The notes under the pieces: generated by a model
What the model was told of the DNA's origin: nothing
Seen by the model: only the letters and a program-made list of their open reading frames with translations
Database searches by the model: none
Assembly: GCF_030489605.1 (NCBI RefSeq)
Contig: NZ_JAUKFY010000004.1
Span: 124,001 to 188,000 of the forward strand
Length of the DNA: 64,000 nucleotides
Reading direction: 5' to 3'
Source of the DNA: Brevibacillus laterosporus
GTDB lineage: Bacteria; Bacillota; Bacilli; Brevibacillales; Brevibacillaceae
Made by a program: the position numbers and the translations under genes
Shown here: positions 16,185-23,122 of the stretch, in pieces
Layout: the number at the start of each line of letters is the position of its first letter
Numbering within the stretch: the stretch's first letter is position 1

Positions 16185-16532
16185 CTACGTGTTAGGATTC
16201 TTCGCTAGTTTGATCTGCCTGCTGGAAATCGATTGTATTTCTTCCGTAAACGGTATTTTGGAAAGCTCAATTACACGCAAACGGACCAAAATGCGCACTT
16301 CAATCGTGTATTTCGTTCTAGTACGCGGAAACAGAATCCCTAGAAAGCGCTCTTTATAGGAAAATTGCGTTGCCTTCAACACCTCAACATCCATCGGTTC
16401 AATCCGTAAAATCAGATCGGGAATTTCGCGAGCCATCTTGCTTTTAATTTGACTAAACACAATTTGAAAGGCAGCTTCTTTGGAATCGCCGCTCCCGCTT
16501 AACGTCAACGTGTAATCAAGCTCTTTATACAT
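16185..16532 (-). CDS. DUF4312 family cytoplasmic protein
   Basis: 115 residues, mixed alpha/beta, no signal or membrane segment, with a basic C-terminal half (YKERFLGILFPRTRTKYTIEVRILVRLRV). This is the DUF4312 family of the same conserved cluster. Good ribosome site (AGGAGGAGAG). Its fixed position between the SFCGS protein and the two membrane proteins suggests a soluble component of the same complex. Function unknown. Confidence 0.75.
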   Translation of the reverse strand: MYKELDYTLTLSGSGDSKEAAFQIVFSQIKSKMAREIPDLILRIEPMDVEVLKATQFSYKERFLGILFPRTRTKYTIEVRILVRLRVIELSKIPFTEEIQSISSRQIKLAKNPNT

Positions 16533-16545
16533 TTCCTCTCTCCTC

Positions 16546-16905
16546 CTATCCTTTCATTTTTTTAAACTCTTCTGTCATTCGTCTCCCCAATTCCTCCGTA
16601 TCCATAAATCCAAAGCCAATCACCTTTTTCCCTTCGCGCAAGGCCGTAATGCCCGCATCTATGGAACGTAATCCAAATTCAATCTCATAACCATATTTCG
16701 TTTTAGCTGTAACAGCGCCGGCTCCACCGCTTCCACAAAAAGATAGCCCAAAATCGGCATTCTCCTTATGCATGTAATCACCGACCTTCATATCTGCTCC
16801 GACTCCGGGAATAAGGATAGGCAGTCCTCCAGCCGCTTTAATCCCTTTCGCAATATTTTGTCCTTTCCCCAAACGATCTCCAATAACCACCTTAATTTCA
16901 TCCAT
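16546..16905 (-). CDS. Glycine-rich SFCGS family protein
   Basis: 119 residues. The diagnostic motif LSFCGSGGAGAVTAKTKYGYEIE lies in the middle (quoted in part: SFCGSGGAGAVTAKT, about residues 54-68), giving the family name. The N-terminus KVVIGDRLGKGQNIAKGIKAAGG suggests a Rossmann-like alpha/beta fold. The single cysteine in a CGSG turn is reminiscent of the phosphocysteine loop of PTS EIIB domains, but its mid-protein location is atypical. That comparison is only a hypothesis. Function unknown. Confidence 0.78.
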   Translation of the reverse strand: MDEIKVVIGDRLGKGQNIAKGIKAAGGLPILIPGVGADMKVGDYMHKENADFGLSFCGSGGAGAVTAKTKYGYEIEFGLRSIDAGITALREGKKVIGFGFMDTEELGRRMTEEFKKMKG

Positions 16906-16917
16906 TACAATTCCCTC

Positions 16918-17295
16918 CTAATTCATTTCTTCTAATATAGCCTTTGCTGTTTCTAAATGAACTTGCAGCAGAAAGACTTCAATTGGTTCGATCGAAAAAC
17001 CATTTTGCACACCATAAGCATCCAAAACCTTTTGGGAGATTTGCTGTAACCTTCCATCTCCTTCTTCCATGAAAGATAAATCCATTGCAGCTAGTCTCTC
17101 CTTATCTTGCACTCGTCTTATAAAGGCCAGCAGGTGAACTCCCATCGCAATCCAGCGTTCCTTGTTAATCATCAACGGAATCTGACTCGTCAACTCTTGT
17201 ATGTCCTCAAGCAGCTTGATTAGCTCGGACGCTTCTGTATCTTGCATGGGGGATAATTTAGCTACTTCCTCCACGATGCTTATCATCATACGCAT
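16918..17295 (-). CDS. Stand-alone PRD (PTS regulation domain) protein
   Basis: 125 residues, all-helical. It is recognised as the small PRD-domain family that accompanies this cluster, with a conserved-type histidine in WIAMGVHLLAFIRR. PRDs are normally phosphorylated by HPr or EII components and tune transcription regulators. A free-standing PRD in the middle of a transport-like operon suggests a relay or docking role with the operon's own PRD regulator. It overlaps the amidohydrolase gene by 10 bases. Confidence 0.7.
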   Translation of the reverse strand: MRMMISIVEEVAKLSPMQDTEASELIKLLEDIQELTSQIPLMINKERWIAMGVHLLAFIRRVQDKERLAAMDLSFMEEGDGRLQQISQKVLDAYGVQNGFSIEPIEVFLLQVHLETAKAILEEMN

Positions 17296-18419
17296 TTCAA
17301 TACCTTTCCTGATTTAATAGTGAGCTCTGGCTGCAAATAACTTGGTGCGGTGAGGGTAGCCTGCTTGGAATCAGTTAGTTCCAAAGGCCCTTTTATCATT
17401 CTTAACAGGCTAATATCAGCTCGCGTCCCTTCTTCTAAGGTGCCGATTTCATGCTCTTTTCGTAAAATCCTAGCTGGATTACATGTGGTCATCTCTACCA
17501 CTTCATCGAGAGAAACACCTAACGCTAGTAATTTGTTCATTGTCATTGCTAAGCTGTGTACAGGGCCATCTATGTTATGACGATAAATGTCTGTACTAAT
17601 GGTGTATGGCTTAATCCCACATTTCAGCGCACGTCTCATCGTGGCAAAGCTAAAGCTGGAGGTACCATGACCGACATCAAAGATTACACCACGCTTCAAT
17701 GCCCGTTCTGCTTCTGGAAGCAAGCTACCCTCCTCTGTAAAAATACCGCCTTTTTTCCCGTGAAACGCATGTGTAACAACATCCCCAGCTTCTAGTAATT
17801 CCAATACTTCCTGTAGAGCCGGGGGCGCATTTCCTATGTGAACCATTACTGGCACCCCTAGTTCTCTTGCCACCTGTTTAGCTATATACAGGGGCTTATT
17901 TCCGTTTTCTTTTACTACAGAAGCGCTCATTCTTGCTTTAATACCACAGATACGCGAATCGCTTTTTATTAGATGAGCTGTTTCTGCTGGTGCCAATAGG
18001 GATAAATCAGCTAACTCTGAAAGTCCACCACAAAGCCCTAATCGTGAAATATTGATCCAAGCAAGTACTTCCGTCTCACTGCTCGCAACAGCTTTTTCCA
18101 GAAAGACCGGATAGGTTTCCACGCCTGCACTCCCAGCATCCACCACTGTTGTTACACCCTGCTGCACGCCAATCCGATCAGTGTGAATACCCAGCGGCGT
18201 ATAATCTGTGAATATATGCACATGCAAGTCTATTAATCCAGGCGTCACAATCAATTCTTTCGCATCAATCACGATTTTAGAGGCTGGAAGAGGCATATGA
18301 TTATCTGCTTCCCAAACCCTTTGAATTTTTCCCCCTCGAATCCCAATATGAAAGCGACCGTTTCGGCTGTTAGCTGGATCTATCACAAGACCATTGCAAA
18401 CAAGTACATCGTAGTCCAT
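17286..18419 (-). CDS. Amidohydrolase-superfamily metallohydrolase (probable deacetylase)
   Basis: 377 residues. Metal-site motifs of the amidohydrolase superfamily are visible: LIDLHVHIFTDY (HxH), MVHIGNAPP, VVTHAFHGK and FDVGHGTSSFSF, with Asp in TISTDIYRH. It matches the EF_0837-like amidohydrolase/deacetylase family linked to this cluster. In context it may remove an N-acyl group from an N-acylated aminosugar acid before or after import, yielding the DgaE substrate; that step is inference. Good ribosome site GAGAGGGGC. Confidence 0.8.
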   Translation of the reverse strand: MDYDVLVCNGLVIDPANSRNGRFHIGIRGGKIQRVWEADNHMPLPASKIVIDAKELIVTPGLIDLHVHIFTDYTPLGIHTDRIGVQQGVTTVVDAGSAGVETYPVFLEKAVASSETEVLAWINISRLGLCGGLSELADLSLLAPAETAHLIKSDSRICGIKARMSASVVKENGNKPLYIAKQVARELGVPVMVHIGNAPPALQEVLELLEAGDVVTHAFHGKKGGIFTEEGSLLPEAERALKRGVIFDVGHGTSSFSFATMRRALKCGIKPYTISTDIYRHNIDGPVHSLAMTMNKLLALGVSLDEVVEMTTCNPARILRKEHEIGTLEEGTRADISLLRMIKGPLELTDSKQATLTAPSYLQPELTIKSGKVLKCV

Positions 18420-18424
18420 TTTCT

Positions 18425-20446
18425 TTAGCCCCTCTCTTCAGAGAAATATCGCATGATGGCGGTAAGCTCGCTGGTCGGTACTGTAAGATGCTCCTGCTCA
18501 AAAAATTGAGTTAACTCCTTCCGATAGGCCTTCATGTGACGGGATTCTTGTAATCCGCTTGTCTCATAGTTTAGATAAGAGCTGCCATGCGACAGGCGAT
18601 TCACCATTAGCAGAATGTGCAGAAGCAAGCCTTGCTGCCTCTTTTCAGGCAAAAGATGAGCAAATCGACTCGTTAATTTCATTCCAATCTCAAAGCCTTG
18701 CAGGATAATGTCCTGTGTCATATGTTCCATTTCCTGAGCCATGACAGATGAAAGATGCTTCACAGGTAGACTAGAATTTGTTCGCTCTCTGCTTGAAAAT
18801 GAATCATTACAGGATATATCTATTGCACTTGATAGCTGCTTAGCTGTATGTGACTTCTCTACTATTGCTTGCCATTCTCCTGCTTGGGCGGCTCCCTCTA
18901 GTTGCTTTGCTTTTACAGCGTTTAAAACAGCTTGTAGCTTTTCTCGATCCTGTTTCGTGGGCAGGGCATTTATTTGCACAACAGGTACTTTCGCCTGTAG
19001 AGGGATTACGCTAACGATAAGGTCAACAGAGCGGCTTTGTAGAAAGCTGTCAACCTCCAAGCTAGAGCAAAGGCCTACCACTTGTAATGTTTTGATTTCT
19101 TTTTCTAAATGGGTCTGTAGAAATCTTGCGGCTCCTCGTCCCGTTCCACACACAATTAATGTCCGCACTCGCCTATGACCTGCCAATCTTTCTTGAGCAG
19201 CCTGAAAATGAAGGACAATGTAGGCGATATCAGAATTAGAAAGCAGAATTTGATACTTTGCAAACTTTTCTAGGCAAATTTGCTTCAATGCTGTAAACAA
19301 GGAAGGATATGTCCGGATGATATCATCAGTCAGTGGATTCGGGTCCAAAACACCATTTCTGTATTTCACAATTCGATCTGACAGATGCGCAAATAAATGC
19401 TCCATTAGGCCTGGATCTTCTCGAAATCGAATCCCGCATTTATCGGTTACCGCTTGAATAAGTTCATCGGTCAGTGCATAAATCTCTGCTTGCTCGTGGG
19501 AATCGACCGTATACTCATAGGCATGGGGGTCCACGATCATCCCGATGGTCGGCATACAAATAAAGGCTATTTCCTTCTCAGTGATCGGAAGCGACAGTTG
19601 TTCAGACAAGACTTGAAGTTCATTTTGGAAATAGGCAAAAATAGAAAACTGATGGATAGCTGAAATCTCCAGCGTATCTAGCTGGTTGCTATATCCGCTA
19701 CGCAGGCGTTGGACGACTATCCCCATCCGTATCAATAGGCTTATAAGAACTCGGTCTGACAGATGAATTCGTAGTTCTTTCCCTATATGAAGAATGACCC
19801 GGTTTAATGCTTCTTTTAAACGGTATGCTTCCTCTTTTCTTATTTTCAATCTCTGAAAAATTGGCATGATGAGAGCCAGACTATCCTGTTCTTGTGAAAT
19901 GCTCTGTACTAGCTGAAACATTTGAGCACCGTCTAGTAAATCCAGCATTAATTGCTCTAGTGCTAGCCTACGCTGAAGCTCAGTACCAACAATTCGTAAG
20001 CCAACACGCAGCTTTCGCTCAAGATGCAATTGCCAATAGCTGCAGAAGCACTCTACCTTTTCAAGGTCTGATATGATTGTATTGCGACTTACAAATAAGC
20101 TCTCAGTGAAATCCTTGATTCGCAGATATCGGACTTCACATAGCAGCTCCAGAGCGATATAGCGCGCTCTTTCGTTTTGATGTAAAAAAATTTCATTTGC
20201 CCGGTGATTTTGTAACCAGTCTATTATCTGATTTTTGATCTGCCCCTCACATTCCAGCCAGATTCCCTTATTGGGTTGAGATAGCAAGGGAATATTTCGT
20301 TCTTTCAGCCAAGCGCGGATATGCTCTAAATCATATTTGACGGTTCGTTCACTAACTTGAAAGACTTGTGCTACTTCTTTTATTCGGAGTGGTTCTGGTG
20401 CTAGCACCAACGTTTTAATAATTTCACGCGATCGCGAAGAAAGCAT
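18425..20446 (-). CDS. BglG/MtlR-type PRD transcriptional regulator with EIIB-like domain
   Basis: 673 residues from ATG 20446, chosen because GGAGAGGAAGGC directly precedes it and the HTH starts immediately (MLSSRSREIIKTLVLA). An earlier in-frame GTG/ATG near 20494 lacks a site. Order: winged/Mga-type HTH (1-70), second HTH (about 95-150), two PRDs (about 180-420), an EIIB-like domain with Cys in IVCGTGRGAA (about 440), and a C-terminal PRD-like helical region. Such regulators are controlled by PTS phosphorylation. It heads the operon and is separated from the amidohydrolase gene by 5 bases. Confidence 0.85.
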   Translation of the reverse strand: MLSSRSREIIKTLVLAPEPLRIKEVAQVFQVSERTVKYDLEHIRAWLKERNIPLLSQPNKGIWLECEGQIKNQIIDWLQNHRANEIFLHQNERARYIALELLCEVRYLRIKDFTESLFVSRNTIISDLEKVECFCSYWQLHLERKLRVGLRIVGTELQRRLALEQLMLDLLDGAQMFQLVQSISQEQDSLALIMPIFQRLKIRKEEAYRLKEALNRVILHIGKELRIHLSDRVLISLLIRMGIVVQRLRSGYSNQLDTLEISAIHQFSIFAYFQNELQVLSEQLSLPITEKEIAFICMPTIGMIVDPHAYEYTVDSHEQAEIYALTDELIQAVTDKCGIRFREDPGLMEHLFAHLSDRIVKYRNGVLDPNPLTDDIIRTYPSLFTALKQICLEKFAKYQILLSNSDIAYIVLHFQAAQERLAGHRRVRTLIVCGTGRGAARFLQTHLEKEIKTLQVVGLCSSLEVDSFLQSRSVDLIVSVIPLQAKVPVVQINALPTKQDREKLQAVLNAVKAKQLEGAAQAGEWQAIVEKSHTAKQLSSAIDISCNDSFSSRERTNSSLPVKHLSSVMAQEMEHMTQDIILQGFEIGMKLTSRFAHLLPEKRQQGLLLHILLMVNRLSHGSSYLNYETSGLQESRHMKAYRKELTQFFEQEHLTVPTSELTAIMRYFSEERG

Positions 20447-20776
20447 GCCTTCCTCTCCTTCCCGTCTCATCAATGTTGTAAGCGCATCCATCACTGGTTG
20501 ATTTCATTATATGTCCGTCTCCTCTTTTCTTAAAGTTCGATTCCTTTCCCTATCAGATGGTGCAAAATTCGATACTTCACAGACGAAACGATAAACGATT
20601 TGAACTTGATGTTTTTATAAAAAATTAATGAATAGTAATAAAACGTTACAAAAAAACAATTATTCATTAACAAAATATTTTTTACAATTTCAAATTAAAA
20701 AAAGTATTGAAAAAAAACCACAAACAGGAAATAATAAAAATATAGTTGATATAAATATTAACAAGGAGGCTGAAAA
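20447..20776. other. AT-rich divergent intergenic region
   Basis: 330 bases between the minus-strand PRD regulator and the plus-strand chitinase. The right half (20600-20760) is strongly A/T-rich. No gene, tRNA or riboswitch is visible. Both promoters must lie here; no confident operator was found for the PRD operon. Confidence 0.6.
20707..20735 (+). promoter_or_regulatory. Possible promoter of the chitinase gene
   Basis: TTGAAA, 17-base spacer, AATAAT within A-rich DNA, 41 bases before the chitinase start. The surrounding base bias makes chance matches likely. Confidence 0.35.
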
Positions 20777-22723
20777 ATGAAAAGATTTTTCTCATGGCTA
20801 TCTACGCTTCTCGTTTTGGTAGCAATGCTTGTACCCAACACATCCTTTGCCGAGAACAGGAGCAACTCCTCAACCTCAGATTCAAAGACGGCTGCTTCAC
20901 CCTATAACAAACGGATTGTAGCGTATTATCCAGAATGGGGGATTTATGCAGGCCACAACAATTATACGCCTGCAAAAATTCCCTGGAGTAAAATTACCCA
21001 TCTCAACTATGCATTCGCAGACATTAACATGACAACGGGAACCATCGATTATTTTGACAAATATGCAGCGACAGAAGCCTTAATGGATGGAGCAACATGG
21101 GGTTCTCCCGATGCAGGTACTCTAGGTTCTATTCGCAAGCATAAGAAGCAATATCCACATGTCAAAACGATGATTTCCATCGGCGGCTGGTCTAGGTCTG
21201 CCGGATTCCATGACGTTGCCAAAACGCCTGAGGCAAGAGCCAAATTTTCCAAAAGTGTGGTCGATTTTATTCGTCAATGGCAATTCGATGGAGCAGATAT
21301 CGACTGGGAATACCCCGGCTTTAAACGGGACCCTGATAAAGTAGACAATCCTAATGATCTTGGTACACCAAAAGCAGATGATACCGAAAAAGAAACATTT
21401 ACTCTCCTCTTAAAAGATCTTAGGGAAGCGCTTACTAAAGCTGGTCAAGAAGATGGAAAATACTATGAGCTGACAGCAGCAGTAGGTTGCGGATTGGACA
21501 AAATCGCCAAGACCGAGCCTGATAAATACGCCCAATACCTCGATTTCATCAATGTCATGACCTATGACATCCACGGTGCGTGGGAAAATAAAACAGGTCA
21601 TCACTCCCCTCTTTTCCCAAATCCGAAAGAACCCTATGAAGAATTCATCAAAGTAAATTACAATACGGCTCAAGCTGTGAAAAACTTCGAAAAATTTGGC
21701 ATCTCAAAGGACAAGCTAATTGTCGGGTCTCCTTTCTACTCGCGTGGATGGGGACAAGTTAAAAATGATGGTCCGATTCCTGAACTTCCTGGTTTGTTTG
21801 CTTCCACTGTTCCTGAAAGTGTAAAGGGAATTTGGGATGGCGGCCGAAACGCGGGGAACAATCCTTACTACCATATCAAAGAGGTGCTAGAAAAAGATCC
21901 TGCCTTCAAAAAGTATTACGATCCTGTTGCCAAAGCTCCTTATCTTTACAGCGAAAGTAAACAACAAATGTTTACTTATGAGGATCCAACTTCCCTACAA
22001 GAAAAAGTAAATTTTGTTAACCAAAATGGATATGGCGGAATCATTGTCTGGGAAGTGACAGGGGATCCAAAAGAAGAATTAATCAGTGTAATCGCAAATG
22101 GCTTCAAATCTGGCGCCACTCCTACAGAATATGGAGCTGTTTCCTTAGAGGTTGCCAAGCAGTCCTTCTCCTTCACACCTGAAATTACCTTTAATGGCGC
22201 TACCTATAACGTTGCTTTTGGGCAGAAAAAGCTAGTGGAGCAGGTGCCAACAGGTACTTACGCGATCACGGCAAAACCATTTGAGGATACCACCTACAAA
22301 TACTCTCCAATCGTTAAACCAGCTACCGTTCACGTTGCCAAAGGGCAAACACATCCTGTCACTATCGAATACAAACAGGAGCCTAAAGGCCCTACCGATC
22401 CTGACCCAAGCAAAGTTCAAGCTAAGGTGGATTTTCAGATAACCTCACAGTGGGATAATGGGTACAATTTTAATCTGGTAATAACCAACACAGGGAAAAC
22501 ACCTATTACAAATTGGACCTTGCAATTTGATTATACAGGTCAGCTCACTTCTGTTTGGGATGCCACTCTCACACCAGGTCAAAACAACTACACAGTGAAG
22601 CCTCCTAGCTGGGCAACGGAAATCGCACCCGGAAAATCCTATACAATTGGCGGCGCTGGTTCAGGGAAGGCCTCTGTTCCCACAAATTATAAAATAAATG
22701 GTTCACCAATTACGGGAACCTGA
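20777..22723 (+). CDS. Secreted GH18 chitinase with C-terminal cellulose/chitin-binding domain
   Basis: 648 residues. Signal peptide MKRFFSWLSTLLVLVAMLVP...SFA, cleavage after about residue 25. A GH18 catalytic domain (about 43-445) follows with SIGGWS and the DxxDxDxE active-site motif as FDGADIDWEYP. An Ig-like linker domain (about 455-540), a Pro/Asp-rich linker (EPKGPTDPDPSK) and a CBM2-type module (about 548-648, FQITSQWDNGYNFNLVITN) complete it. It degrades extracellular chitin and is typical of insect- or fungus-associated Bacillales. Start follows AAGGAGG. Confidence 0.93.
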   Translation: MKRFFSWLSTLLVLVAMLVPNTSFAENRSNSSTSDSKTAASPYNKRIVAYYPEWGIYAGHNNYTPAKIPWSKITHLNYAFADINMTTGTIDYFDKYAATEALMDGATWGSPDAGTLGSIRKHKKQYPHVKTMISIGGWSRSAGFHDVAKTPEARAKFSKSVVDFIRQWQFDGADIDWEYPGFKRDPDKVDNPNDLGTPKADDTEKETFTLLLKDLREALTKAGQEDGKYYELTAAVGCGLDKIAKTEPDKYAQYLDFINVMTYDIHGAWENKTGHHSPLFPNPKEPYEEFIKVNYNTAQAVKNFEKFGISKDKLIVGSPFYSRGWGQVKNDGPIPELPGLFASTVPESVKGIWDGGRNAGNNPYYHIKEVLEKDPAFKKYYDPVAKAPYLYSESKQQMFTYEDPTSLQEKVNFVNQNGYGGIIVWEVTGDPKEELISVIANGFKSGATPTEYGAVSLEVAKQSFSFTPEITFNGATYNVAFGQKKLVEQVPTGTYAITAKPFEDTTYKYSPIVKPATVHVAKGQTHPVTIEYKQEPKGPTDPDPSKVQAKVDFQITSQWDNGYNFNLVITNTGKTPITNWTLQFDYTGQLTSVWDATLTPGQNNYTVKPPSWATEIAPGKSYTIGGAGSGKASVPTNYKINGSPITGT

Positions 22724-22830
22724 AGTATCTTCTAAAAAAACTTATGAAAGAACCTCAGTAGTACACAACATGATTGAAAAACGATTTCAATTCGGTTACA
22801 ACAGACGCTCGTTAAAATTTGTGCACAATA

Positions 22831-22871
22831 AAAGAAGAGCCTGCGCTATTCGTTTGCAGGCTCTTCTTTTT
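22831..22871 (+). terminator. Intrinsic terminator after the chitinase gene
   Basis: AAGAAGAGCCTGC pairs with GCAGGCTCTTCTT and is followed by TTT. Confidence 0.85.
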
Positions 22872-22877
22872 GCCGAT

Positions 22878-23039
22878 TAAAAAACCTCCCATCTACCTTA
22901 AAGGCAGTTGGGAGGTATCGTTAACGAGAACTGATCTAGAAATTATATGTAAGACCTTGTAAATACATTGAAAAAATCCATTCATGATGATAGAATGAAA
23001 GGTACTTCTGCAGTTTATTTTAAAATATCATAATTATAT
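22878..23039 (-). ncRNA. Candidate small RNA between chitinase and helD
   Basis: A consensus promoter (23074-23046, minus) predicts a start near 23039. No convincing ORF with a ribosome site follows. About 125 bases later a strong hairpin (ACCTCCCA...TGGGAGGT, 22916-22884) runs into T6 on the same strand. The result is a self-contained unit of about 160 nt. The terminator stem exposes a CCUCCC stretch complementary to ribosome binding sites, typical of regulatory RNAs. A 30-codon ORF (about 22985-22893) lacks a ribosome site and is probably fortuitous. Confidence 0.5.
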
Positions 23040-23045
23040 ACTTAG

Positions 23046-23074
23046 ATTTTATCATGCAAACAGTCAATTGTCAA
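23046..23074 (-). promoter_or_regulatory. Sigma-A promoter on minus strand driving the candidate small RNA
   Basis: TTGACA (23074-23069), 17-base spacer, TAAAAT (23051-23046) on the minus strand. No minus-strand protein gene lies downstream before the terminator at 22884. Confidence 0.65.
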
Positions 23075-23122
23075 TTCTCTTCTGCACATTTAATTCAATA
23101 AAAGGAGTTGACTTATCTCGTT

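Noticed and set aside
20447-20560. Sigma-54 (-12/-24) promoter for the PRD operon
   Set aside because: I could not find a convincing GG-N10-GC element, and the regulator has no AAA+ domain, so sigma-54 control is not supported.
22893-22985. 30-codon ORF inside the candidate small RNA
   Set aside because: No ribosome site, and it ends within the terminator stem; more likely fortuitous.
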